Below, one piece after another: positions 1 through 5,664 of a stretch of 5,664 nucleotides of DNA (the stretch's first letter is position 1; the number at the start of each line of letters is the position of its first letter). The stretch comes from an uncultured beta proteobacterium (lineage in GTDB: Bacteria; Pseudomonadota; Gammaproteobacteria; Burkholderiales; Burkholderiaceae_C): positions 1 to 5,664 of the forward strand of contig CAIYNH010000788.1 in assembly GCA_903927495.1 (NCBI GenBank). The letters are read 5' to 3'. The position numbers and the translations under genes were made by a program. The notes under the pieces are model-generated. The model was given only the letters and a program-made list of their open reading frames with translations, did not search any database and was not told the origin of the DNA.

Positions 1-364
1 GATCTACCGGCTCCGTGACTTTCCAAGCACCGTTCTCATACATGCTGAAAAAACAACTGTGCCGCCCGGTATGGCACGCCAAACCCGGGGAATGGCCCGT
101 TTGTGTCACTTTCAGCAAAATAACGTCGCTGTCGCAGTCCATGCGAATCTCGTGCACCAATTGCACATGACCAGACTCTTCGCCCTTGAACCACAGTTTA
201 TTGCGGGAGCGGCTGAAATACACAGCCCGACCCAACTCCGCAGTTTTTTGCAGTGCCTCGCGGTTCATCCAGGCCATCATCAGCACGTCACCCGTGCCCT
301 GCTCCTGCGCAATTGCCGGCACCAAGCCTTGCGCGTCCCATTTGATTGTGTCTAGCCAGTTCAT
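1..364 (-). CDS. hisI: Phosphoribosyl-AMP cyclohydrolase, 3' end cut by window edge
   Basis: HisI opens the adenine ring of phosphoribosyl-AMP, the third step of histidine synthesis, in the cytoplasm. Reading the minus strand from the ATG at 362-364 gives 121 codons with no stop before the left edge, so only the last few residues of a stand-alone HisI of about 130 residues should be missing. Visible family signatures are [14 protein letters not shown] (25-38), [18 protein letters not shown] (51-68), the metal-binding aspartates in MDCDSD (Asp76, Asp78, Asp80) with Cys77, and CHTGRHSC (97-104) with the conserved cysteines Cys97 and Cys104. There is no fused HisE domain in the part seen. It lies 111 bp downstream of hisF on the same strand, which is the usual order, but the spacing is wider than the near-contact I would expect. 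No good Shine-Dalgarno sequence precedes the ATG. Identification is secure. Confidence 0.96.
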   Translation of the reverse strand, partial: MNWLDTIKWDAQGLVPAIAQEQGTGDVLMMAWMNREALQKTAELGRAVYFSRSRNKLWFKGEESGHVQLVHEIRMDCDSDVILLKVTQTGHSPGLACHTGRHSCFFSMYENGAWKVTEPVD

Positions 365-393
365 TGTGAAATTGTCGATGATTTAATACGATA

Positions 394-444
394 TGATTTT
401 TATAGCACGCTACGCTTATCTGGAAAGCGCTGCAGGCACTTTTA
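394..444 (-). repeat. Palindromic intergenic repeat, copy A (hisF-hisI gap)
   Basis: Read on the minus strand, this stretch contains GCGCTT, a 7-base loop, then AAGCGT (plus-strand arms 412-417 and 425-430), which forms a 6-bp hairpin counting one G-T pair. The flanks (AAGTGCCTGC before, GCTATAAAAAT after) recall a dispersed element common between genes in Comamonadaceae, roughly AGCGCTTAT-n-ATAAGCGCT followed by a GCTAT tract. That match is from memory only. A related, more diverged element lies after mogA (about 4971-5030). It could act as an mRNA hairpin or attenuator between hisF and hisI, or be a neutral mobile repeat. Confidence 0.5.
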
Positions 445-450
445 ACCAAT

Positions 451-476
451 AAAGTCTGAGCACCGCTTTGGACTTT
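451..476 (-). terminator. Weak inverted repeat at the hisF stop codon
   Basis: AAAGTC (451-456) and GACTTT (471-476) are perfect 6-base inverted arms around a 14-base spacer, and the arm at 471-476 touches the hisF stop codon. On the minus strand the second arm runs into TTTATT, so a weak intrinsic terminator or pause site is possible. The stem is short and AT-rich and the loop is large, so this may be chance. If hisI is co-transcribed with hisF, it cannot be a full stop. Confidence 0.2.
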
Positions 477-1276
477 CAGATTCTTACTGGAATGCCGCGC
501 GCGGCCATGTGCGCTTTGGTTTGCGCGACGGTAAATTCGCCATAGTGAAAAATGCTGGCGGCCAGCACCGCGTCAGCCCTGCCCAGTTGAATGCCGTCCG
601 CCAGATGGTCCAGCGTACCAACCCCGCCTGAGGCGATCACCGGCACATTCACCGCATCGCTCACAGCGCGTGTCAGCGCCAAATCAAAGCCTGCTTTGGT
701 ACCGTCACGGTCCATGCTGGTCAGCAAAATCTCACCTGCACCAAACTCAGCCATCTGGCGCGCCCAAGTGACTGCGTCCAGGCCGGTATTCTGGCGTCCG
801 CCGTGGCTGTAAACATCCCACCCATCACCCAGCACCTGCCCCGAAGGCGTGCGTCGCTGTGTTTCTGCACCCTGGCGCCGCTTGGCATCAATAGCCACCA
901 CAATGCACTGCGCGCCATACTTGGCCGAAGCATCCCGAATCACCTGTGGATTCGCAATGGCTGCCGAGTTGAAACTGGTTTTGTCTGCACCAGCATTGAG
1001 CAGGCGGCGCACGTCGTCCACCGTGCGCACCCCGCCACCCACGGTAAGTGGAATAAACACCTGACTGGCTACGGCTTCGATGATGTGCAAAATCAGATCG
1101 CGACCATCGCTGGTAGCGGTAATGTCGAGAAACGTGAGTTCGTCAGCACCCTGCTCGTTGTAGCGGGCGGCAATCTCGACCGGATCACCGGCATCGCGCA
1201 GTTCAACAAAATTGACACCTTTGACGACTCGGCCACCGGTAACGTCGAGGCAGGGGATGATACGTTTAGCTAACAT
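476..1276 (-). CDS. hisF: Imidazole glycerol phosphate synthase, cyclase subunit HisF
   Basis: HisF is the (βα)8-barrel subunit that uses ammonia from its glutaminase partner HisH to convert PRFAR to imidazole-glycerol phosphate and AICAR. The 266-residue product starts [12 protein letters not shown], the canonical HisF N-terminus. An in-frame TTG at 1298-1300 would add eight unrelated residues, so the ATG at 1274-1276 is chosen. Both catalytic acids are present: Asp11 in CLDV and Asp130 in AIDAKR. Lys19, the phosphate-binding glycines GGGV (80-83) and ASGGVG (215-220) and the barrel motif DITAT (51-55) are also intact. It is slightly longer than short HisF proteins (about 253 residues) because of an insertion around residues 133-152. 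hisI follows on the same strand. hisH and hisA are not directly upstream; a decayed RTX fragment and pmbA are found there instead. No clear ribosome-binding site is seen. Confidence 0.97.
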   Translation of the reverse strand: MLAKRIIPCLDVTGGRVVKGVNFVELRDAGDPVEIAARYNEQGADELTFLDITATSDGRDLILHIIEAVASQVFIPLTVGGGVRTVDDVRRLLNAGADKTSFNSAAIANPQVIRDASAKYGAQCIVVAIDAKRRQGAETQRRTPSGQVLGDGWDVYSHGGRQNTGLDAVTWARQMAEFGAGEILLTSMDRDGTKAGFDLALTRAVSDAVNVPVIASGGVGTLDHLADGIQLGRADAVLAASIFHYGEFTVAQTKAHMAARGIPVRI

Positions 1277-1292
1277 GTTTGATAGTGAATAG

Positions 1293-1620
1293 TTAATCAA
1301 TTCTGCTGGGGTTGTGCATTGTCAGTCCCGATCGACAAAGCGCAATTGCCATGATTTCCGGCACCTGCATGAACCTGAGATCCACGCCATATTTTGCAGA
1401 ACTGTTGAGTTGGGCATTGATGGCCGACACCTGTTGCAAAATGAGGACTTTTTGGCCAATCACATAAACCTTCGGATTGTGAAGTCGGCTTGAATTATTT
1501 ATCAAAGAACGCTCTGCGAACCATCCCCTCGAGAGGACCGACGCTGATGCTATTCATCATAAGTCCATCCGAGTCGAAGCATTTGACAAGTCCATGATTA
1601 GCAATTGTGAGGTTGATCAT
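1293..1620 (-). other. Unrecognised intergenic stretch with two short coding-like frames
   Basis: Between hisF and the RTX remnant (1277-1635) I recognise no gene. On the minus strand two short open frames nearly tile the region. One runs from the ATG at 1618-1620 to a TAA at 1495-1497 (41 residues, ending GPLEGMVRRAFFDK). The other overlaps it at 1505 (only a TTG start) and ends with TAA at 1293-1295 (70 residues, containing KYGVDLRFMQVPEIMAIAL). The amino-acid composition of the second looks protein-like, with alternating hydrophobic and polar residues, but neither matches a family I know and neither has a ribosome-binding site. They could be frameshifted pieces of one dead gene, a short real gene, or chance. 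The stretch must also contain the hisF promoter if hisF is not read through from pmbA; I could not identify convincing -35/-10 boxes. Confidence 0.3.
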
Positions 1621-1622
1621 GG
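1592..1622. repeat. Perfect 7-bp inverted repeat downstream of the RTX remnant
   Basis: CCATGAT (1592-1598) and ATCATGG (1616-1622) are perfect inverted arms around 17 bases. They lie 14 bases past the last stop codon of the RTX remnant on its strand. No T-run follows either arm, so it is not a typical intrinsic terminator; a decayed terminator or a protein-binding site is possible. The outer ATG of the 41-residue unknown frame lies inside the right arm. Confidence 0.3.
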
Positions 1623-1635
1623 CACAAACTATAGC

Positions 1636-2256
1636 CTACAAGCCAAACTGTGCCGCGCTCAGCAAGCCGGAATACGCACCAAGCAGCGTGGCAAAGTAGT
1701 CAACTTGCGTAACGTCCAAATCTTGCGCCCCCGTGGCACCTGCATAGCTGCCATCCACTTCCCCGCTCAGGTAGCCTACCAACCCCACATGAGCGGTGCT
1801 GCTGGCGCTGGAAATGTCTGCATTGATGGAGTTTTGTGTCACCCCGGGATTCAGGTTGGCCTTGACAGGTACGTTCAAATCTACCTCGTTCAAGAAATTT
1901 TTACAGGCAGTGCATAGCTAATGGTCGAATTGACGCGATCAATGCCTTCGCCCGGATTTTCAGAAACGATGTCGTCTGGTTTGTCAACAAAATAAACATC
2001 GTCACATGTTCCGCCAATTAAGGTATCGCCTTTCAAGCCACCTTCAAGCGAGTCGTTGCCCGCAGCACCGATCAAGGTGTCGGGAAAAGCGCGACCCAGC
2101 AGCAGTTCGTTGCCTGAAGTGCCGACCGAGAGCCCGCAACCACTTCACTTAGGGTGGCAGCGACCGATTCGGCTTGGCCGTGTGCATCGGTGTAGTTGGC
2201 AATGACCTTGCTCTGCTGACCGACCAGCGCTTGATTCAAACTTTGACAATCCCGAC
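1636..2256 (-). pseudogene. Decayed C-terminal remnant of an RTX-type (hemolysin-type Ca-binding) secreted protein
   Basis: Three minus-strand frames together read as the tail of a large RTX adhesin or toxin-like protein, the kind exported by type I secretion. Frame A (about 2245-2135) resembles the end of a repeated Ig/cadherin-like module: LNQALVGQQ, then ANYTDAHGQAESVAA. Near 2121-2135 the sense jumps to frame B (to about 1908), beginning TSGNELLLG and then showing degenerate RTX nonapeptides GAAGNDSLE, GGLKGDTLI and GGTCDDVYF followed by IVSENPGEGIDRVNSTISYAL. Expected glycines are replaced by Lys and Cys in two repeats. Between about 1907 and 1894 the sense jumps to frame C, which ends at TAG 1636-1638 with LVGYLSGEVDGSYAG and VDYFATLLG, resembling the tail of such proteins. 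The usual linker after SYAL is missing, indicating a deletion. There is no start codon or N-terminal part; similarity begins immediately after the pmbA stop. I infer a non-functional fragment. Confidence 0.82.
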
Positions 2257-3681
2257 TCAACTCCCCGCCACCTTCATGCGCTTGATCAGGACCGAGCCTA
2301 CTGTCTTGGCACCGTAGTTGTAGGTATCGGCACCTACGGCTAAAACGTCTTTCAGCATGGTTTTCATGTTGCCGGCAATGGTGATTTCATGCACGGGAAA
2401 TGCAATGCGGCCTTTTTCTACCCAAAAGCCGCTGGCACCGCGCGAATAGTCACCGGTGACATAATTCACACCGCTGCCCATCAGTTCGGTGACAAACAGA
2501 CCTGTGCCCAGCTTTTGCAGCATGGCATCCAGGTCGTCACCGGGACGTGTCAAACGTGAACTCAAGGTCAAATTGTGCGAACCACCGGCGTTGCCAGTGG
2601 TTTTCATACCCAGTTTGCGTGCGGAATAGCTGCCCAAAAAGTAGCCCTGCACTTTACCCGCTTCGACCACGCTGCGCGCCGCCACACGCACGCCTTCGTC
2701 GTCAAATGGTGAGCTACCCTTGCCGCGCTTCACGAAGGGGTCTTCGGCAATGTCGATGTGCTTGGGCCACACCTGCTTGCCCAGGGAATTCATTAAAAAC
2801 GAGCTTTTCCGGTACAACGCACCACCACTGATGGCTTGCACAAAACTCCCGAGCAAACCAGCCGCCAAGGGCGACTCAAACAAGACAGCGCACTCGGTAG
2901 TGGCGATCTTGCGCGCACGCAGGCGACTCAGGGCGCGCTCGGCAGCGTAGCGGCCCACCGCCTCCGGTGAGGCCAGTTCCAGCGCGTCGCGCTGCGAGGT
3001 GTACCAGGCATCACGCTGCATGTCCTTGCCCTTGCCAGCTATGGGCGACACCGACAGCGATTGCCGTGAACTGGCATAGCCGCCTCGAAAACCGTGGGTA
3101 TGGGCGCTGAAAAAGTGTGACTGCTGGGCTGACACTCCCGCGCCCTCGCTGTTGGTAATGCGCTTGTCAACTTTCAGGGCAGCGCTTTCGGCTTGGAGTG
3201 CCAAGACTGCGGCCTGTTCGCTGGTAATGGCCCACGGGAAAAACAGGTCCAGGTCGGTACGCTGTTCGCTGGGTTGGGCAATGTCGGCTTCGTCGGGCAG
3301 GTCAGCAAACGGGTCTTCAGCGGTAAAGCGGGCGATATCAAACGCGGCCTGCACAGTTTGCTCGATGGCCGCCTGCGAAAAATCCGAGGTACTGGCATTG
3401 CCACGCCGTTGACCGACGTGCACCGAGATGCCGAGCGACTTGTCGCGGTTGCGCTCGACGTTTTCAAGCTCGCCCTTGCGCACCGAAACGCTCAGGCCGC
3501 AGCCCTCAGAGGCTTGCGCTGCGGCATCCGTGGCACCGAGCTTTTTGGCGTGGGCAATGGCACTGTCCACCAGCCCCTCAAAAAAAGCTCGGCTGTAACT
3601 GAACCCATGAGCAGCGCCGATGTGGGCACCAGTGTTCTGGGTAATGATGTTTGAATTCTTGGGGGTGTTGGGTTTCTTCAT
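2257..3681 (-). CDS. pmbA: Metalloprotease TldD/E complex subunit PmbA (TldE)
   Basis: PmbA/TldE is the partner of the zinc protease TldD. In E. coli the pair matures microcin B17 and degrades the CcdA antitoxin in the cytoplasm. The product is 474 residues (family about 450). The N-terminal domain shows GLSVSVRKGELENVERN (62-78) and HVGQRRGNAST (88-98); the middle has VDKRITNSEGA and ARKIATTECAVLFES; the C-terminal domain shows VTELMGSGVNYVTGDYSRG (398-416), then FWVEKGRIAFPVHEITIAGN and VLIKRMKVAGS at the end. No HExxxH zinc motif is seen, as expected for the TldE half. The ATG at 3679-3681 (MKKPNTPKN) is preferred; a TTG 39 bases upstream would extend into darP. The first 25 or so residues are a poorly conserved extension, so a later start cannot be excluded. 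It is divergent from darP, as in E. coli. tldD is not in the window. Confidence 0.96.
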   Translation of the reverse strand: MKKPNTPKNSNIITQNTGAHIGAAHGFSYSRAFFEGLVDSAIAHAKKLGATDAAAQASEGCGLSVSVRKGELENVERNRDKSLGISVHVGQRRGNASTSDFSQAAIEQTVQAAFDIARFTAEDPFADLPDEADIAQPSEQRTDLDLFFPWAITSEQAAVLALQAESAALKVDKRITNSEGAGVSAQQSHFFSAHTHGFRGGYASSRQSLSVSPIAGKGKDMQRDAWYTSQRDALELASPEAVGRYAAERALSRLRARKIATTECAVLFESPLAAGLLGSFVQAISGGALYRKSSFLMNSLGKQVWPKHIDIAEDPFVKRGKGSSPFDDEGVRVAARSVVEAGKVQGYFLGSYSARKLGMKTTGNAGGSHNLTLSSRLTRPGDDLDAMLQKLGTGLFVTELMGSGVNYVTGDYSRGASGFWVEKGRIAFPVHEITIAGNMKTMLKDVLAVGADTYNYGAKTVGSVLIKRMKVAGS

Positions 3682-3720
3682 AGCGCGGCTATGATACTTG
3701 GCTATGTCAAGAAAACTCAA
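3668..3720. promoter_or_regulatory. Possible back-to-back overlapping promoters between pmbA and darP
   Basis: Only 22 bp separate the two divergent ATG codons. On the plus strand TATGAT (3690-3695) is a good -10 box, with TTGGGT (3668-3673) 16 bp upstream as a plausible -35, pointing at darP. On the minus strand the same near-symmetric bases give TATCAT (3696-3691), with TTGAGT (3720-3715) 18 bp upstream, pointing at pmbA. Both predicted transcription starts fall within a few bases of the start codons and neither ATG has a Shine-Dalgarno sequence, which would suggest leaderless or nearly leaderless mRNAs. The two polymerases could not occupy the site together. Boxes were judged by eye; real promoters could lie inside the flanking genes. 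Confidence 0.35.
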
Positions 3721-4357
3721 AAAAGGCTATTTTGTTCGTGGCGAGTTCGTGGCCGAAGGCAGCGAGCGCGACCTGGAGCTCAAGCGCGAGCTCAAAGGCA
3801 CCGACGAGCAAAGCCGCACCGACCTAAAGCGCGAAAGCACTGAATTGCAAAAATTAGGCGAAGCACTGTTAGATCTTCGCACCGACTTCATGGCGCGTTT
3901 GCCCCTGAGCGAAAAGTTCAAAGATGCCATTGCAGAGGCCAAGCGCATCACCAACTTTGAGGGCAAACGTCGGCAGATGCAATACATCGGCAAATTTATG
4001 CGCCTGCTGGAACCCGATGTGCTGCAACTGGTGCGCGATGCATTGCATGAGCAAAGCAACGGCTCAGCCGCCGACAACCTGACGCTGCACCAGTCGGAAG
4101 TCTGGCGCGACCGCCTGATTACCGACGAAGAAGCGGCCGCCCAATGGATCAATCAGCACCCTGGAGTCGATATTCAGCAGTTACGCGCACTGATCCGTCA
4201 AGCTCGCAAAGATGCAAAACCAGAAAAACCGGGTGCAGCCATCCGCCATGGCCGGGCCTACCGGGATATTTTTCAACTGGTGCGCGAGCAACTCAGCGCC
4301 ACACCACAGCGCGAACCAGATGCCGCTGTATTCAACCCTGTGCGAGAAGCCTCATGA
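3704..4357 (+). CDS. darP: Ribosome biogenesis factor DarP (YjgA, DUF615 family)
   Basis: DarP (formerly YjgA) binds late 50S precursors and helps the peptidyl-transferase region of 23S rRNA mature. The product is 217 residues, longer than the E. coli protein (183). The core matches the family: KFKDAIAEAKRITNFEGKRRQMQYIGKFMR (residues 71-100 region, with the basic GKRRQMQYIGK segment), WRDRLI (134-139), HPGVDIQQLRALIRQARKD (152-170) and AYRDIFQLVRE (185-195). The highly charged, mostly helical composition fits an RNA-associated protein. The ATG at 3704-3706 (MSRKLKKGYFV) is chosen because MSRK fits my memory of related Burkholderiales proteins; a TTG two codons upstream is the only alternative nearby. 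The extra length is an N-terminal lead of about 45 residues and a loose C-terminal tail. It is divergent from pmbA, as in enterics, and overlaps mogA downstream, so the two are probably co-transcribed. Confidence 0.93.
   Translation: MSRKLKKGYFVRGEFVAEGSERDLELKRELKGTDEQSRTDLKRESTELQKLGEALLDLRTDFMARLPLSEKFKDAIAEAKRITNFEGKRRQMQYIGKFMRLLEPDVLQLVRDALHEQSNGSAADNLTLHQSEVWRDRLITDEEAAAQWINQHPGVDIQQLRALIRQARKDAKPEKPGAAIRHGRAYRDIFQLVREQLSATPQREPDAAVFNPVREAS
4344..4357 (+). promoter_or_regulatory. Ribosome-binding site and ATGA stop-start overlap coupling darP to mogA
   Basis: The darP TGA (4355-4357) overlaps the mogA ATG (4354-4356) as ATGA. GAGAAG at 4344-4349, inside the end of darP, is a modest Shine-Dalgarno match 4 bases before that ATG. 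The overlap supports this mogA start over longer in-frame readings upstream and suggests translational coupling. Confidence 0.6.
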
Positions 4358-4965
4358 ACACTGCAAGTCAAACTGCCAATCCGTATCCACCTGTCAAAAT
4401 CGGCATTGTGTCGGTTAGCGACCGGGCCTCCAGCGGGATTTATATGGACAAGGGTCTGCCTTCCCTGCACAATTGGCTGACACGCGCGCTGAAAAACCCA
4501 CTCGAAATTGTGCCGCGCCTGATTCCAGATGAACTTGATTCCATCAGCAAGACACTGATTGAACTGGTAGATGCGGGTTGCGCCCTGGTGCTAACAACCG
4601 GAGGTACTGGCCCGGCACTTCGTGATGTCACGCCAGAGGCGACACTGGCCGTGGCACACAAGGAGATGCCTGGCTTTGGTGAGCAAATGCGCCAGATCAG
4701 CCTGAACTTTGTACCGACAGCGATCCTTTCACGCCAGGTCGCGGTGATTCGGGCTCAGACTCTCATCATCAACCTGCCAGGGCAACCCAAGTCAATTTCC
4801 GAAACGCTTGAAGGTCTGCGTGATGCCGAGGGCAAATCGGTGGTGTCAGGCATCTTTGCCGCCGTGCCGTACTGCATTGACCTGATTGGCGGACCGTATC
4901 TGGAGACTGACGAAGTGGTGTGCAAGGCATTCCGTCCGAAAACTGCGGTACGCACTTTTCCTTAA
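4354..4965 (+). CDS. mogA: Molybdopterin adenylyltransferase MogA
   Basis: MogA adenylates molybdopterin with ATP to give the activated intermediate into which MoeA inserts molybdenum, a late step of molybdenum-cofactor synthesis. The product is 203 residues (E. coli MogA 195). Family landmarks run in order: IGIVSVSDRASSGIYMDKG (16-34), RLIPDE with Asp59, the molybdopterin-binding LTTGGTGPALRDVTPEA (80-96) with Asp91, MPGFGEQMR (105-113), LSRQVAVIR (125-133), INLPGQPKSI (139-148) and a C-terminal FAAVPYCIDLIGGPYLET (168-185). Asp59 and Asp91 line up with the two functional aspartates of E. coli MogA (49 and 82). The start is the ATG overlapping the darP stop; about 70 further upstream codons are open in frame but lie inside darP and do not resemble the family. 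No other cofactor genes are in the window. Cnx1G/MoaB-like relatives are less likely because of the C-terminal motif. Confidence 0.95.
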   Translation: MNTASQTANPYPPVKIGIVSVSDRASSGIYMDKGLPSLHNWLTRALKNPLEIVPRLIPDELDSISKTLIELVDAGCALVLTTGGTGPALRDVTPEATLAVAHKEMPGFGEQMRQISLNFVPTAILSRQVAVIRAQTLIINLPGQPKSISETLEGLRDAEGKSVVSGIFAAVPYCIDLIGGPYLETDEVVCKAFRPKTAVRTFP

Positions 4966-4970
4966 AAATA

Positions 4971-5030
4971 ACGCTATAGCGCTCTACCAGCTTGCATAAG
5001 ACGCTACAAATAAGGTAGTAATAGAACAGC
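4971..5030 (+). repeat. Palindromic intergenic repeat, copy B, possible bidirectional terminator
   Basis: The 117-bp gap between convergent mogA and cysE begins with a perfect 10-base palindrome CGCTATAGCG (4972-4981). Overlapping it, TAGCGCT (4977-4983) pairs with AGACGCTA (4999-5006) as a 7-bp stem with one bulged A. AGCGCT, then CCAG, then ATAAG-CG occur in the same order as in copy A (394-444, minus strand), so I regard the two as diverged members of one dispersed family. No clean T-run follows, so termination is possible but not demonstrated. The rest of the gap (5031-5082) shows nothing I can support as a gene. Confidence 0.45.
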
Positions 5031-5082
5031 ACTAAAGGCGGTATTCGAACCCCGGCTTGATACCTGACGGGCTCCACCGAGT

Positions 5083-5664
5083 CTACTTGCCAACCAACTG
5101 ATTGAGTTTTTCCGCCTCAAAATGCTCGGCCAGCGCCGCATCACCCGGCACGCAATTGGTGGCGGGGCGGTTACCTTGCAATGTCTCGATGGCCTTCCAG
5201 AGCATGGCAATCTGGTGTTCGTGACCTGAGGCGTTGTCGATCAAACCGCGCATGGCCTGGCTTAACGGGTCATCATTTTGCGTCACGCCATACGCCGAAA
5301 AACCCATTTTCGAGGCGGCTTCTTCACGTTTGACATCAATATCCATTTGAATAATGCGGGCCGGATTACCCACGGCAGTCGCGCCTGCTGGCACGGGCTT
5401 GGTCACCACCGCATTCGATCCAACCTTGGCCCCGTCGCCCACCGTAAAACCGCCCAGCACCTGTGCACCAGCTCCCACGACCACGCCCCGGCCCAGAGTG
5501 GGGTGCCGCTTGACGCCTTTGTAAAGCGCAGTTCCACCCAGCGTCACACCTTGGTAAATAGTGCAGTCATCGCCAATTTCAGCCGTCTCGCCTACCACGA
5601 CACCCATGGCGTGGTCAAAAAATACCCTTTCGCCAATTTTTGCACCAGGGTGGATCTCAACCCC
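5083..5664 (-). CDS. cysE: Serine O-acetyltransferase, N-terminal part cut by window edge
   Basis: This enzyme transfers acetyl from acetyl-CoA to L-serine, giving O-acetylserine for cysteine synthesis. The minus-strand frame is open to the right edge, so the real start lies outside; 193 C-terminal residues are visible (an internal Met at 5607 is not the start). They form the left-handed β-helix with hexapeptide repeats: [21 protein letters not shown] (residues 1-21 of the fragment) with the catalytic His in [21 protein letters not shown] (37-44), [34 protein letters not shown] and AVGNPARII. The GVEIHP and [12 protein letters not shown] wording fits the shorter EpsC-type branch rather than the E. 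coli form. A tail of about 85 residues follows the helix, ending LVGK rather than in the isoleucine that E. coli CysE inserts into CysK. It converges on mogA. Confidence 0.95.
   Translation of the reverse strand, partial: GVEIHPGAKIGERVFFDHAMGVVVGETAEIGDDCTIYQGVTLGGTALYKGVKRHPTLGRGVVVGAGAQVLGGFTVGDGAKVGSNAVVTKPVPAGATAVGNPARIIQMDIDVKREEAASKMGFSAYGVTQNDDPLSQAMRGLIDNASGHEHQIAMLWKAIETLQGNRPATNCVPGDAALAEHFEAEKLNQLVGK

Noticed and set aside
803..1273. A 156-residue plus-strand open frame inside hisF.
   Set aside because: It is antisense to an intact hisF with all catalytic residues and has no recognisable motif.
1561..1595. An 8-base direct repeat AAGTCCAT (1561-1568 and 1588-1595) as a possible insertion-site duplication.
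   Set aside because: The 19 bases between the copies are far too short for an insertion element and no terminal inverted repeats surround them; probably chance.
1594..1917. A 107-residue plus-strand open frame across the RTX remnant.
   Set aside because: Most of it is antisense to the RTX tail, whose minus-strand reading has clear family resemblance. The plus-strand product matches nothing I recognise.
1277..2256. The possibility that the scar holds an insertion sequence or an integrase.
   Set aside because: No transposase or recombinase-like reading and no paired terminal inverted repeats were seen in any frame.
3193..3654. A 153-residue plus-strand open frame inside pmbA.
   Set aside because: It lies wholly antisense to a well-matched, intact pmbA; high-GC coding DNA commonly opens such shadow frames.
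5036..5080. A tRNA-like patch: TTCGAAC followed later by GGGCTCCACC, recalling a T-loop and a tRNA or tmRNA 3' end.
   Set aside because: The bases around TTCGAAC do not form a 5-bp T-stem on either strand, the distance to the CCACC end is wrong, and no D or anticodon arm is found. A remnant of an integration site cannot be excluded but is not supported.

Overview
The window looks like a piece of a chromosome from a Burkholderiales bacterium, most likely Comamonadaceae (Rhodoferax/Polaromonas-like). This is inferred from protein style (HisF, PmbA, DarP, MogA and an EpsC-type serine acetyltransferase), from a moderately high GC content, and from two short palindromic intergenic elements that resemble a dispersed repeat I remember from that family. 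No search was run, so the genus is only a guess.

Layout, left to right. The first 1.3 kb holds two late histidine genes on the minus strand: hisI (cut by the left edge) downstream of hisF, separated by an unusually roomy 111-bp gap with a palindromic repeat. Upstream of hisF lies about 0.36 kb with no recognisable gene. Next comes a decayed remnant (about 1636-2256, minus) of the C-terminal end of a large RTX-type calcium-binding, type I-secreted protein, broken by two frameshifts and at least one deletion. It abuts the stop codon of pmbA/tldE (2257-3681, minus). Divergent from pmbA, with only 22 bp between start codons, is darP/yjgA (3704-4357, plus), which overlaps mogA (4354-4965, plus) by four bases. 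A second palindromic element follows mogA. Convergent with mogA is the 3' part of a serine acetyltransferase gene, cysE-like (5083 to the right edge, minus).

Functionally these are mostly housekeeping genes: imidazole-glycerol-phosphate synthase and phosphoribosyl-AMP cyclohydrolase (histidine), the TldE half of the TldD/E protease, a 50S assembly factor, molybdopterin adenylyltransferase (molybdenum cofactor) and serine acetyltransferase (cysteine). The divergent pmbA/darP arrangement is the same as in E. coli. The RTX remnant and the absence of hisA/hisH directly upstream of hisF suggest that the pmbA-hisF interval is a rearrangement or deletion scar. I found no convincing undescribed system. 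The points most worth checking are the scar, the unrecognised coding-like stretch at 1293-1620, and the repeat elements.
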